From contig CAYTPX010000004.1 of the NCBI GenBank assembly GCA_964439955.1, positions 39,713 through 103,712 on the forward strand: 64,000 nucleotides of DNA, given 5' to 3'. A model generated the notes under the pieces. That model was not told the origin of the DNA. It did no database searches and worked only from the letters and a program-made list of their open reading frames with translations. The position numbers were made by a program, and so were the translations under genes. The stretch comes from UBA1794 sp964439955 (lineage in GTDB: Bacteria > Bacteroidota > Bacteroidia > Bacteroidales > Bacteroidaceae). Positions 25,759-34,118 of this stretch are shown here, in pieces. Numbering within the stretch: position 1 is the first letter of the stretch; each line of letters opens with the position of its first letter.

Positions 25759-25766
25759 CAAAGGTA
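25759..25766 (-). promoter_or_regulatory. -7 box of the nadB run
   Basis: The minus strand reads TACCTTTG, 23 bases upstream of the nadB start. It is the only clear promoter seen for the seven co-directional genes down to 16867. Confidence 0.65.
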
Positions 25767-25786
25767 CGAAATTGCACAGAGATTGG

Positions 25787-25794
25787 TATATTTG
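25787..25794 (+). promoter_or_regulatory. -7 box of dacB
   Basis: TATATTTG on the plus strand, divergent from the nadB promoter 20 bases away. A start of transcription about 7 bases later leaves no room for the upstream Met at 25806, supporting translation from 25830. Confidence 0.7.
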
Positions 25795-25829
25795 CTGCAT
25801 AGATTTTGTTGAACTCAGCCTTGAATGTC

Positions 25830-27464
25830 ATGGAAAAACTGTTGTGGGGCTTGTTGTGCGCCTGCGGCGCATGGTGCGCTTTGCCTGCTAGCCCGCCCCC
25901 CGCGCCCTTGTCCAACGATACGATTTATACGGCGGTAGACGAGCCGGTCGATGCCCGTTTCCCCGATACCCTTGCGTGGATTCCCGGAGGCCTTGCCGCC
26001 GATTCGCTTTTGCCCGGGGGCTTCCCGGAAGAAGTGCCTGCGCTTTCCGGGGAAAGCACCCCGCCTTTTCCCGGCGTGCCTGCCGCGCAGGAATCCGTTC
26101 CCTGCGCCAGCTTGGCCTCCTGCATGGGGAAATTGCTGGAAAGCCCGTTCCTTGCGACGAGCGACGTGGGCGTTGCCGTCTACGACCTGACGGCCGACAG
26201 CATGCTTTATGCCTACCATTCCGGCAAACTCTACCGACCGGCTTCGGTGCAGAAGCTCTTCACGGCGGCCGCGGCCCTCGACCTTTTGGGGCAGGACTAT
26301 GCGGTACGGACGCTCATCTTGGCCGACAGCGTGCAGGCGGACACCGTCTTGCGCGGCAACCTCTACCTGCTGGGTGGTTTCGACTCGGAGTTTTCCGAGG
26401 CCGACATGGAGCTCCTCGTCGCCCAACTCCACCGGCTCGGCATCCGCCGCGTGGAGGGAAAGGTTTATGCCGACGTGAGCATGAAGGACTCCGTGCCCTA
26501 CAATCCCGGCTGGAGCTGGGACGACGCCTACTATTACTACCAGCCCGAACTGACGCCGCTCATATACCATAAGAATTACCTCACGCTGCACCTTACCCCT
26601 TCCTCCTCGCGTAGCCCTTCGCGGGTGAGCGTCAATCCGCCCACGAAGCTCTACACCTTGGTGAACCGCACGGGCGGCTCGGGCGCTTTCCGCCTGTACC
26701 GCAACCTCTCGACGGGCAGCAACCAGATTATCCTCCAAGGCCGTGTCCGCAGTAAATGCACGGAGTACATCACCGTGCCCCGCCCCTATGAGCTTTTTGC
26801 CGACGTGTTCCTCTCCCGTCTGGCCGCGGCCGGCATCGCCACGGGCGGCTACGGGGGACGCCGCGCGGCGCCGCTGGAGGCCGATACGCTCGGCGGCGTG
26901 GCGCGTGCCTTGCAGCCCATCTTGCGCCGTGCCCTGAGCAATAGCGACAACCTCTCGGCCGAATCGCTTTTCTTCCATGCCGCCTATCACTACGCCAACG
27001 CGGGAAAAGCCCCCGGGGAACGCCTCCCCTGTACGGCAGCCGACGGGGCTTCCGCCGTGCGCGCCTTCCTTTCGCGCGTCGGCATGGACGTGGAGGAATA
27101 CGGCATCGGCGACGGGTGCGGACTGTCACCCTACAACCGTACCTCGGCCGACGCGGTAGTCTCCGTCCTGCGCTACGCCGCTTCCCGGCCGGAGCTGTTC
27201 TACCCCATCTATAACGCCCTCTCCGTGGCCGGAAGCGACGGCACTTTGCGCCGGCGCATGAAGGGCACGCCCGCCGAGGGCAACGTGCGCGGGAAAACGG
27301 GCAGCATGAGCGGGGTGAGCACGCTGGCAGGTTACCTCACTGCCCCTGACGGGCACCTCATAGCCTTTGCCATCCTCAACCAGAACGCCCGCCGCCCGGC
27401 CCAAGCGCGCGAGTTCCAAGACGAGGTCTGCCGCCTCCTTTGCTCCTACCGCGCGGGTGAATGA
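25830..27464 (+). CDS. dacB: D-alanyl-D-alanine carboxypeptidase/endopeptidase (PBP4, peptidase S13)
   Basis: A 544-residue periplasmic penicillin-binding protein that trims or cleaves peptidoglycan cross-links. A signal peptide (MEKLLWGLLCACGAWCALPA) is followed by a long variable linker. Catalytic motifs are all present: SxxK at Ser139-Lys142 (PASVQKLF), SxN at 372-374 (SNSDNLSAES) and KTG at 489-491 (VRGKTGSMSG). Residues 64-84 in the linker are exactly a 63-bp repeat array (heptads GFPEEVP, ALSGEST, PPFPGVP). The array sits outside the folded domain, so activity should not suffer. The gene ends just before the scaffold gap. Confidence 0.93.
   Translation: MEKLLWGLLCACGAWCALPASPPPAPLSNDTIYTAVDEPVDARFPDTLAWIPGGLAADSLLPGGFPEEVPALSGESTPPFPGVPAAQESVPCASLASCMGKLLESPFLATSDVGVAVYDLTADSMLYAYHSGKLYRPASVQKLFTAAAALDLLGQDYAVRTLILADSVQADTVLRGNLYLLGGFDSEFSEADMELLVAQLHRLGIRRVEGKVYADVSMKDSVPYNPGWSWDDAYYYYQPELTPLIYHKNYLTLHLTPSSSRSPSRVSVNPPTKLYTLVNRTGGSGAFRLYRNLSTGSNQIILQGRVRSKCTEYITVPRPYELFADVFLSRLAAAGIATGGYGGRRAAPLEADTLGGVARALQPILRRALSNSDNLSAESLFFHAAYHYANAGKAPGERLPCTAADGASAVRAFLSRVGMDVEEYGIGDGCGLSPYNRTSADAVVSVLRYAASRPELFYPIYNALSVAGSDGTLRRRMKGTPAEGNVRGKTGSMSGVSTLAGYLTAPDGHLIAFAILNQNARRPAQAREFQDEVCRLLCSYRAGE
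26019..26081 (+). repeat. 21-bp x3 palindromic array inside dacB
   Basis: Units 26019-26039, 26040-26060 and 26061-26081, with cores CTTCCCGGAAGAAG, CTTTCCGGGGAAAG and CTTTTCCCGGCG. The first base of the array is the first base of codon 64, so it is in frame and reads FP-containing heptads like the other coding copies. Confidence 0.88.
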
Positions 27465-27640
27465 GCGCATTCCCTTGCCGCTTTTNNNNNNNNNNNNNNN
27501 NNNNNNNNNNNNNNNNNNNNNNNNNNNNNNNNNNNNNNNNNNNNNNNNNNNNNNNNNNNNNNNNNNNNNNNNNNNNNNNNNNNNNCCGCCTCCTTTGCTC
27601 CTACCGCGCGGGTGAATGAGCGCATTCCCTTGCCGCTTTT
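27431..27640. repeat. 55-bp exact duplication flanking the assembly gap
   Basis: 27431-27485 and 27586-27640 are identical over all 55 bases and directly abut the N run. The copies cover the end of dacB and the bases after it. This looks like overlapping contig ends rather than a genomic repeat. Confidence 0.9.
27486..27585. other. Scaffold gap of 100 N
   Basis: Exactly 100 undetermined bases, a conventional placeholder. Collapsing the flanking 55-bp duplicates gives a continuous dacB-hflX spacer of ordinary length. Confidence 0.98.
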
Positions 27641-27686
27641 TCCAAGAAAAGGAAGCCCGGGCGGCAGGGGAGTGCGCCGAAAAGCG

Positions 27687-27694
27687 TATATTTG
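27687..27694 (+). promoter_or_regulatory. -7 box of hflX
   Basis: TATATTTG, 27 bases upstream of the hflX start; no good -33 element. Confidence 0.6.
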
Positions 27695-27721
27695 CATCGG
27701 ACAAGAACGAAGGAACGATAG

Positions 27722-29017
27722 ATGAAAGAATTCATACTCTCCGAAGCCCAACAGGAAACTGCCGTGCTGGTGGGGCTCATCACGCAGGTGCAGGACGAAC
27801 GCAAGACGCAAGAATACCTCGACGAACTGGCTTTCTTGGCCGAGACCGCCGGGGCGCGCGTGGTCGGGCGTTTCACCCAGCGCATCGAACAGCCCCACTC
27901 CGTCACCTACGTGGGCAAGGGAAAGCTCGAAGAATTGCGCTGCTACGTGGAAGAACACGAAGTGGGGATGGCCATCTTCGACGACGAACTTTCGGCCAAG
28001 CAGATGCGAGTCATCGAAGGGACGCTGAAGATCAAGATACTCGACCGCACCTCTTTGATATTGGACATCTTCGCCATGCGCGCACGCACGGCGCACGCCA
28101 AGGTCCAGGTAGAGCTGGCACAATATAAGTATATGCTTCCCCGCCTGACGCGCCTGTGGACGCACCTGGAGCGCCAAGGCGGCGGCTCGGGAGGCGGAAG
28201 GGGCGGCTCGGTCGGGCTGCGCGGGCCGGGCGAAACGCAGCTCGAAATGGACCGGCGCATCATATTGAACCGCATGGCGCTGCTCAAGTCGCAGCTGGCG
28301 GACATAGACAAGCAGAAAGCCACGCAGCGCAAAAACCGCGGGAGGCTCATACGCGTTGCCCTCGTGGGCTACACCAATGTGGGGAAGTCCACGTTGATGA
28401 ACCTGCTGGCCAAGAGTGAAGTATTCGCGGAAAACAAACTTTTCGCCACGTTGGACACCACGGTGCGGAAAGTGACCGTCGCCAATCTCCCTTTCCTGCT
28501 GAGCGATACCGTGGGGTTCATACGCAAATTGCCGACCGACTTGATCGAATCGTTCAAATCGACGCTCGACGAGGTGCGCGAGGCTGACCTTTTGGTGCAT
28601 GTCGTGGACATTTCCCACCCGAACTTCGAGGAACAAATCGAAATCGTCAACCGTACTTTGGCCGACATCGGCGGCGGGGAGAAACCGCAGCTGGTGGTTT
28701 TCAACAAAATAGACGCCTATATGCACAAAGCCAAAGACCCGGACGACCTGACGCCTCCCACGAAAGAAAACATAACGCTGGAGGAACTCATGCAAACTTG
28801 GCCTGCCAAGATGGACGACCGCCCCTGCATCTTTATTTCGGCACGCGGCCGCCAGAATATCGACGAGTTGAAACAGTTGCTTTATGCCCATGTCAAGGAA
28901 CTCCACGTGCAACGTTTCCCCTATAACGACTTCCTCTACCCGACGGAAGAGGAGGTGGCGCAGATGTGTGCTGCCGATGGATTCGAAGAAAAACCCTTGG
29001 ACGAACTCCCCGAATGA
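27722..29017 (+). CDS. hflX: GTPase HflX
   Basis: A 431-residue ribosome-associated GTPase that splits stalled or hibernating ribosomes. The N-terminal HflX domain (FILSEAQQETAVLVGLITQV, YVGKGKLEEL, FDDELSAKQMRVIEG, DRTSLILDIFAMRARTAHAK) is followed by a glycine-rich linker and a coiled coil. The G domain follows: G1 GYTNVGKST (about 216-224), G3 DTVGFI with IRKLPTDLIESFKSTLDEV, G4 NKID and G5 SARG. The length is normal. Its stop overlaps the start of the DUF4954 gene (ATGATG), implying coupled translation. Confidence 0.95.
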   Translation: MKEFILSEAQQETAVLVGLITQVQDERKTQEYLDELAFLAETAGARVVGRFTQRIEQPHSVTYVGKGKLEELRCYVEEHEVGMAIFDDELSAKQMRVIEGTLKIKILDRTSLILDIFAMRARTAHAKVQVELAQYKYMLPRLTRLWTHLERQGGGSGGGRGGSVGLRGPGETQLEMDRRIILNRMALLKSQLADIDKQKATQRKNRGRLIRVALVGYTNVGKSTLMNLLAKSEVFAENKLFATLDTTVRKVTVANLPFLLSDTVGFIRKLPTDLIESFKSTLDEVREADLLVHVVDISHPNFEEQIEIVNRTLADIGGGEKPQLVVFNKIDAYMHKAKDPDDLTPPTKENITLEELMQTWPAKMDDRPCIFISARGRQNIDELKQLLYAHVKELHVQRFPYNDFLYPTEEEVAQMCAADGFEEKPLDELPE

Positions 29018-31020
29018 TGGACACTCCACTTGATTACCGCCCGCTCACTCCCCCGGAAATTGCGGAATTGGAGCGGAAAAGATGTACCGCCGACGACTGG
29101 AGCCGGGTGCTCGTTGCCCGCGGGTTCAGCACCGGTTCTGTGGAAGACGCGCATTTCCATGGAGATATACGCTTGGGCGTCTTCCGTAAGATGCACGAGT
29201 ATCCCTGCGGGTTGAAGCGCCCCTCTGGCATTTACCGGGCGACGTTGGCCAATGCCTCGGTCGCCGATGACTGCCGCGTGGCCGATATCGCAGACTTCAT
29301 TGCCAACTATGACATCGGGCCTGGCAGCTTGGTCGAACATGTGGAGCAGCTATATACCGAAGGCCCCACGGCTTTCGGGAATGGGGTGCGTGTCGCCGTA
29401 CTGAAGGAGGATGGCGGGCGGGAAGTGGCCTTGCATGAAGAACTGACGGCCCAAGCCGCTTATCTCCAATGCTGCTACCGCCACGATGAAGCGGTGCAGG
29501 CCGCATTGGAAAAACTGGCTGCCGGCGTCGTGGAGAAACATACCTCCTCGCGCGGAAGCCTTGGGGCGGGTGTCCGTGTCACGCACTGCGGGCGCATCCG
29601 CAACGTGCGCTTTTCCGACGGAAGCCGTGCCGACGGTGCGGAAGTGCTGGAGGAAGGCACGCTCTGCGGCGGCCAAGGCGGGTCGGCGGCTTGCGTGGGG
29701 CGCGGTGTTTCGGCAACGGGATTCGTGTTTATGCGCGGCGCAAAGGTGGAAAGCGGCGCCCAACTGACCCGTTGCCTCGTGGGCGAATGCTCCACGGTGG
29801 CGCATGGCTTCCGGGCGAGCGATTGCCTTTTCTTTGCAAACTGCCAGCTTGAGAACGGGGAGGCCTGCGCTTTTTTCGGAGGCCCTTACACTGTGAGCCA
29901 CCACAAGGGCACTTTGCTTATCGGGGGCATGGCTTCTTTCCTGAATGCGGGCTCCAGCACGAACCAGAGCAATCACGCCTATAAGTTAGGGCCTCTCCAT
30001 TATGGAATCCTGGAGAGGGGATGCCGCACCGGGAGTAACTCCTATTTGCTTTGGCCTTCCCGTATTGGCATGTTCAGTACCGTCATCGGGGAAATCAAGC
30101 TGCATCTTGACACGCGCAACCTGCCTTTCTCATATATAATAGGTGAGGGCGGGAAATGTTTCCTTGCGCCGGGTGCCACGTTGCGCAGCATCGGTACTTG
30201 GCGTGATGCGGAGAAATGGCCCCGCCGCGACGGGCGGAAGGCATTGCCAGTCCCGGCCGACGTGATTGATACGGAGGTGTTTTCCGTTTATACCGCTACC
30301 CGTCTGGTCGCGGGCATCCAGACTTTGGAGGAAATACGTACTTCGCAAGGACTCGAAAGCCCTGAGTATTCTTACCAAGGGGCTATCATCCGCCGCGCTT
30401 CGCTGGAGCGGGGAATACGGCTTTACGACTGTGCGTTGAAGTACATCGTGGGCAATTTCCTTGTAACCGGAGACCCTTCTTCGGCCCTCGGGAAAGCCCT
30501 TTCCCAAAAGAGCCAGAACGGTTGGGACGGGCTGGGGAAGCTTTTCGGGCAATTCTACTGGGTGGATGTGGCAGGCATGCAGACTACGGAAGCCGCCCTC
30601 GAGGAGATCCTCTCCCGGCTGCGTTGCGGTTCGATAGCCGACATGCGCTCCCTTTCCGAAGCTTTCCGGGAGATTGATGCACAGGCCGCGGAGCTGGCCC
30701 GGCCTTCCCTCTCTTCGTTGCAGTTTGTGCTGACCGGCGAGCGCATCCATTCGCCGCAGGATTTTCTCCGCGCCGTGGGAGCTTGGGCCGAAGCGGGCGA
30801 AGCGTTGCTTGGCGAAGTGTTGGCCGACGGGGAAAAGGAATTTGCCCCGGCCATGAAAATCTCTTCGGGCATCGACTGCCGCAGCACGGAGGACCTCGAC
30901 CGCGACTTCGCCGCTTCCGGATGCACGCCGGGGCATTATCCTATTTTGGCTTCCCTCCGGGAAAAACGGGAGGAAGTGCGCCGCAAGTCGGCGGTTTACC
31001 AAAACCGTTGGAGCGGGTGA
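29014..31020 (+). CDS. DUF4954 domain-containing protein
   Basis: A 668-residue cytoplasmic protein of a family widespread in Bacteroidales. The start MMDTPLDYRPLTPPEIAELE lies on the hflX stop; either of the adjacent ATGs may be used. The middle part (about residues 60-360) has many short turns with hydrophobic-x-x-G periodicity (VRVTHCGRIRNVRFSDGS, FVFMRGAKVESGAQLTRCLVG), consistent with a left-handed beta-helix like that of hexapeptide acyltransferases and sugar-phosphate nucleotidyltransferases. Family function is not established; a sugar-nucleotide role is only an inference from the fold. It lies in an operon with hflX. Confidence 0.82.
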   Translation: MMDTPLDYRPLTPPEIAELERKRCTADDWSRVLVARGFSTGSVEDAHFHGDIRLGVFRKMHEYPCGLKRPSGIYRATLANASVADDCRVADIADFIANYDIGPGSLVEHVEQLYTEGPTAFGNGVRVAVLKEDGGREVALHEELTAQAAYLQCCYRHDEAVQAALEKLAAGVVEKHTSSRGSLGAGVRVTHCGRIRNVRFSDGSRADGAEVLEEGTLCGGQGGSAACVGRGVSATGFVFMRGAKVESGAQLTRCLVGECSTVAHGFRASDCLFFANCQLENGEACAFFGGPYTVSHHKGTLLIGGMASFLNAGSSTNQSNHAYKLGPLHYGILERGCRTGSNSYLLWPSRIGMFSTVIGEIKLHLDTRNLPFSYIIGEGGKCFLAPGATLRSIGTWRDAEKWPRRDGRKALPVPADVIDTEVFSVYTATRLVAGIQTLEEIRTSQGLESPEYSYQGAIIRRASLERGIRLYDCALKYIVGNFLVTGDPSSALGKALSQKSQNGWDGLGKLFGQFYWVDVAGMQTTEAALEEILSRLRCGSIADMRSLSEAFREIDAQAAELARPSLSSLQFVLTGERIHSPQDFLRAVGAWAEAGEALLGEVLADGEKEFAPAMKISSGIDCRSTEDLDRDFAASGCTPGHYPILASLREKREEVRRKSAVYQNRWSG

Positions 31021-31057
31021 GCCGCTCCTTTCCTTGTCCTCTGGGAGAAGGAGAAAA

Positions 31058-31115
31058 GCCCGGCGCTTTCCGGAAAAAGCCTCGCCACTTTTCCCGGAAA
31101 GCGCCGGGCCTTTTT
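31058..31115 (+). terminator. Rho-independent terminator formed by a repeat array
   Basis: GCCCGGCGCTTTCCGG at 31058-31073 pairs perfectly with CCGGAAAGCGCCGGGC at 31094-31109, followed by CTTTTT. The stem arms are the two outer halves of a two-unit 21-bp array, so the repeat itself supplies the terminator of hflX-DUF4954. Confidence 0.8.
31062..31103 (+). repeat. 21-bp x2 palindromic array in a terminator
   Basis: Units 31062-31082 and 31083-31103 with cores GCTTTCCGGAAAAAGC and CTTTTCCCGGAAAG; same family as the coding copies. Confidence 0.8.
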
Positions 31116-31191
31116 CCGCCCTGCCCCGCAACCCTGCGAAGGCGCACGGGCAAAAAAGCGGCAGATATTGCTGCTTTTCTTGGAAAATGCG

Positions 31192-31199
31192 TACTTTTG
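31192..31199 (+). promoter_or_regulatory. -7 box of the fumarase gene
   Basis: TACTTTTG, with TTG at 31168-31170 as a weak -33. Gives a leader of about 90 bases that contains part of a further TTTCCCGGAAAAAG motif at 31253-31266. Confidence 0.6.
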
Positions 31200-31297
31200 C
31201 AGGGGTTAAGCACGGCCTTTCCGAACCCCGCGCAGGCGGGATGCGGCGGGCAGTTTCCCGGAAAAAGACAATCACGCAATAAAGAATATAAAGAATT

Positions 31298-32932
31298 ATG
31301 GCAACACCTCCGTTTAAGTACCAGAAGCCTTTCGAACTCGGAAAGGACGAAACCGAATATTACCTGCTGACAAAAGACTACGTGTCCGTGGGCGAATTCG
31401 AAGGGACTCCCATCCTCAAGGTGGACCCCGAAGGCCTCACGGCAATGGCCAATGCGGCGTTCCGTGATGTCTCCTTCCTTTTGCGCCGTTCCCACAACGA
31501 ACAGGTCGCAAAGATACTCGCCGACCCGGAAGCCAGCGAGAACGACAAGTACGTAGCCCTCACCTTCTTGCGCAACGCGGAAGTCTCCTGCAAGGGGAAA
31601 CTCCCCCTTTGCCAGGATACCGGTACCGCAATCATCCACGGCGAGAAAGGGCAGCAAGTATGGACGGGGGCGCACGCCTGCGACGAGGAAGCCCTCTCGC
31701 TCGGGGTCTACAAGACCTACACGGAAGAGAACCTGCGCTATTCGCAGAATGCCCCCCTCGACATGTATAAGGAAGTAAATACCCGTTGCAACCTGCCTGC
31801 GCAAATCGACATAGAGGCGACGGAAGGCATGGAATACCGCTTCCTTTGCGTGACGAAAGGTGGCGGTTCGGCCAACAAGACTTACCTTTACCAGGAAACC
31901 AAAGCCCTTTTGAACCCGGACACGCTGGTGCCTTTCCTCGTGGCGAAGATCAAGACGCTGGGGACGGCAGCCTGCCCACCATACCACATAGCGATTGTCA
32001 TCGGCGGCACTTCGGCCGAAAAGAACTTGCTCACCGTGAAACTGGCTTCGGCCCGCTACTATGACAGCTTGCCTACCACCGGCAACGAATATGGCCGCGC
32101 TTTCCGCGACGTGGAGCTGGAGAAGCAGGTGCTCGCCGAGGCGCACAAGATAGGCCTCGGCGCACAGTTCGGCGGGAAGTACCTGGCCCACGACGTGCGT
32201 ATCATACGCCTCCCGCGCCATGGGGCAAGTTGTCCCGTAGGGTTGGGCGTGAGCTGTTCGGCCGACCGCAACATAAAATGTAAAATCAACAAGGACGGTA
32301 TTTGGATAGAGAAGCTTGATGACAATCCCGGTTCCCTGATTCCCGAAGAATTGCGCCAAGCCGGCGAGGGCGATGCCGTGCGCATCGACCTGAACCGCCC
32401 CATGGCGGAAGTCCTGGAGGAGCTGTCCAAGTATCCCGTGGCCACGCGCCTATCGCTGAACGGCACCATCATCGTGGGCCGCGACATAGCCCATGCCAAG
32501 CTGAAGGAGCGCCTCGACCGGGGCGAAGGCCTGCCGCAATACATGAAAGACCACCCCATCTACTATGCCGGCCCTGCCAAGACGCCGGAAGGGATGCCCT
32601 GCGGTTCGATGGGACCGACTACCGCCGGGCGGATGGACCCGTATGTAGACCTTTTCCAGAGCCACGGGGCCAGCATGATCATGCTGGCCAAAGGGAACAG
32701 AAGCCAAGCCGTCACGGACGCATGCAAGAAGTATGGCGGATTTTACTTGGGCTCCATCGGCGGCCCTGCCGCGATATTGGCGCAAAACAACATCAAGAGC
32801 ATCGAATGCGTGGAGTATCCCGAACTGGGAATGGAAGCCATCTGGAAGATAGAGGTGCAGGACTTCCCCGCGTTTATCTTGGTGGACGACAAAGGAAACG
32901 ACTTCTTCAAGCAACTCAAGCCACGCTGCTGA
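31298..32932 (+). CDS. Fumarate hydratase, class I (iron-sulfur)
   Basis: A 544-residue two-domain class I fumarase that interconverts fumarate and malate with an oxygen-sensitive 4Fe-4S cluster. The N-terminal alpha-type domain contains LCQDTGTAIIHGEKG (cluster Cys near 105), CNLPAQIDIEATEG and KGGGSANKTYLYQETKALL. The C-terminal beta-type domain has MPCGSMGPTTAGRMDPY and GNRSQAVTDACKKYGGFYLG with the substrate-site residues of the family. The second cluster cysteine is in GASCPVGLGVSC. The length matches FumA/FumB. In anaerobic Bacteroidales it feeds fumarate respiration and succinate production, upstream of the mutase genes seen elsewhere in the window. Monocistronic. Confidence 0.95.
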   Translation: MATPPFKYQKPFELGKDETEYYLLTKDYVSVGEFEGTPILKVDPEGLTAMANAAFRDVSFLLRRSHNEQVAKILADPEASENDKYVALTFLRNAEVSCKGKLPLCQDTGTAIIHGEKGQQVWTGAHACDEEALSLGVYKTYTEENLRYSQNAPLDMYKEVNTRCNLPAQIDIEATEGMEYRFLCVTKGGGSANKTYLYQETKALLNPDTLVPFLVAKIKTLGTAACPPYHIAIVIGGTSAEKNLLTVKLASARYYDSLPTTGNEYGRAFRDVELEKQVLAEAHKIGLGAQFGGKYLAHDVRIIRLPRHGASCPVGLGVSCSADRNIKCKINKDGIWIEKLDDNPGSLIPEELRQAGEGDAVRIDLNRPMAEVLEELSKYPVATRLSLNGTIIVGRDIAHAKLKERLDRGEGLPQYMKDHPIYYAGPAKTPEGMPCGSMGPTTAGRMDPYVDLFQSHGASMIMLAKGNRSQAVTDACKKYGGFYLGSIGGPAAILAQNNIKSIECVEYPELGMEAIWKIEVQDFPAFILVDDKGNDFFKQLKPRC

Positions 32933-33010
32933 ACCGCCGGGGCGGCAGTCCTCCCCCGGAGGGAGAAGGATGGGAATTGTTAGATAAGTCAATGTGTTTA
33001 TCTTTTTTAG

Positions 33011-33048
33011 GGCGCTTTTCTCCGTGAGGAGGAAAGCGCCTTTTTTTT
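33011..33048 (+). terminator. Rho-independent terminator between fumarase and recO
   Basis: GGCGCTTTTCTCC pairs with GGAGGAAAGCGCC around GTGA and is followed by eight T. The two genes converge here. Confidence 0.88.
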
Positions 33049-33151
33049 CGGCCTCTGCGGGCGGAGGGACGGGATGGGGCATTTCCCCCTGCCCGGTGGC
33101 GTGGGGAAGGGCGTGCCCGTTGGGCGGGTAAGGGAGACGGTGCGGCGCGGG

Positions 33152-33883
33152 TCAGTCGAAGAGTTCCTTCAGCACGGCATAGGACTTCAACTCCGGGAGC
33201 GAAGCGATGTGCAGCCGGTAGTAGCGGAGCAACAGTTCTAGGCAGCGGTTGCGCTGCTGCCGGGAAAAGGGGAAGAGGTGCATTGTCTCGTAGCGCATGC
33301 GCAGCAGCATGGCGAGGCGGGTCGCTTCGCCAGGTTGGAGCACGTCGGGATGGAAAGGCCGGTTTTCCACGAAAGCGGCTTCGCGCAGGTCGAAGTAAGC
33401 GCCGCGCGTGTAGCTCTCCGCCAAGGGGCGGATGCCCAGGAAGAGGGGGAGGCGGAGGAGGAAGGCGATGTGGAAATTGGGGATGCCCCGCTCCGCGCGG
33501 TCGAGGACACGGAGCGATTCGCGCAGGAAGGCGAAGAGCGGGCGGTTTTCGCCCTCTTGCGCGAGGGCGTGGTTGAGGAACTCGGCAAGGAAGAAAGCGA
33601 TGCTTCCCCGCAGCGGGTCGGAGGAAGTCCGCAGGAGCGGCATGCCCGTGTGTGTCTCCTTGAGGGTCGCGAGCGGGCGCGACGCCTGCCGGTTGAGCAC
33701 GGCCTCCACGGGCGCCAGCGGTTGGAGCAGGCGCGTGCCCGCCCGGTTGCGCCCCGCCCGGGTGCGCGGGTTGCGTGCCACGGCATGCACCATGCCCGCC
33801 TCTTCGGTGAAGAGGTGCACGATGATGGACGATTCCTCGTGGCGCGTGCTCTGGAGCACGACGGCTTGCGTGGTAAGGAGCAT
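33152..33883 (-). CDS. recO: DNA repair protein RecO
   Basis: A 243-residue mediator that helps load RecA at gaps together with RecR. The N-terminal OB fold opens MLLTTQAVVLQSTRHEESS, a standard RecO start, followed by VHLFTEEAGMVHAVARNPRT. The C-terminal helical part includes IAFFLAEFLNHALAQEGENRPLF in two pieces and ends LPELKSYAVLKELFD. The zinc-site cysteines found in some RecO proteins are absent, as in other Bacteroidales. The frame stays open 222 bases upstream, through a repeat array and the promoter, without another start after the predicted transcription start, so 33883 is used. Confidence 0.92.
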   Translation of the reverse strand: MLLTTQAVVLQSTRHEESSIIVHLFTEEAGMVHAVARNPRTRAGRNRAGTRLLQPLAPVEAVLNRQASRPLATLKETHTGMPLLRTSSDPLRGSIAFFLAEFLNHALAQEGENRPLFAFLRESLRVLDRAERGIPNFHIAFLLRLPLFLGIRPLAESYTRGAYFDLREAAFVENRPFHPDVLQPGEATRLAMLLRMRYETMHLFPFSRQQRNRCLELLLRYYRLHIASLPELKSYAVLKELFD

Positions 33884-33904
33884 AAATCCGGGAGTAGGAA
33901 GGGT

Positions 33905-33967
33905 GGGGCTTTTGGCGGGAAACGCTGGCGTTTTCCCGGGAAAGCGCAGGCACTTTTCCGGGAAAGC
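33905..33967 (-). repeat. 21-bp x3 palindromic array in the recO leader
   Basis: Units 33905-33925, 33926-33946 and 33947-33967, with cores TTTCCCGCCAAAAG, CTTTCCCGGGAAAACG and CTTTCCCGGAAAAG on the minus strand. The recO frame runs open through it (heptads like FPEKCLR and FPGKTPA) but no start codon is available, so it should lie in the 5' untranslated leader. Confidence 0.88.
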
Positions 33968-33988
33968 CTTTCCGGTTTTCCCGCCTTG

Positions 33989-33996
33989 CAAAGGTA
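33989..33996 (-). promoter_or_regulatory. -7 box of recO
   Basis: The minus strand reads TACCTTTG. The predicted leader of about 100 bases contains the whole 63-bp repeat array. Confidence 0.65.
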
Positions 33997-34067
33997 GGAA
34001 AAGGATTTTGTCTTGCGGCCGTATCGTAGAAAAACAGTGCTTCGTTGTGAAAAAACAGGGGCAAATG

Positions 34068-34098
34068 TTTGGCGGGTGAAGAAAAAGCGCTACCTTTG
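34068..34098 (+). promoter_or_regulatory. Promoter of tRNA-Glu and rpsT
   Basis: TTTG at 34068-34071 and TACCTTTG at 34091-34098 with 19 bases between, a full consensus match, 20 bases before the tRNA. Confidence 0.85.
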
Positions 34099-34118
34099 CA
34101 GCCACAAAACGAAAAGAT

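Noticed and set aside
27431..27640. The 55-bp duplication as a genuine direct repeat or attachment site
   Set aside because: Both copies abut the N run exactly and are identical to the last base, which fits contig-end overlap much better.
33884..34105. N-terminal extension of RecO through the repeat array
   Set aside because: The upstream Met lies before the promoter box, and RecO proteins normally start at the chosen MLLTTQAVVL.
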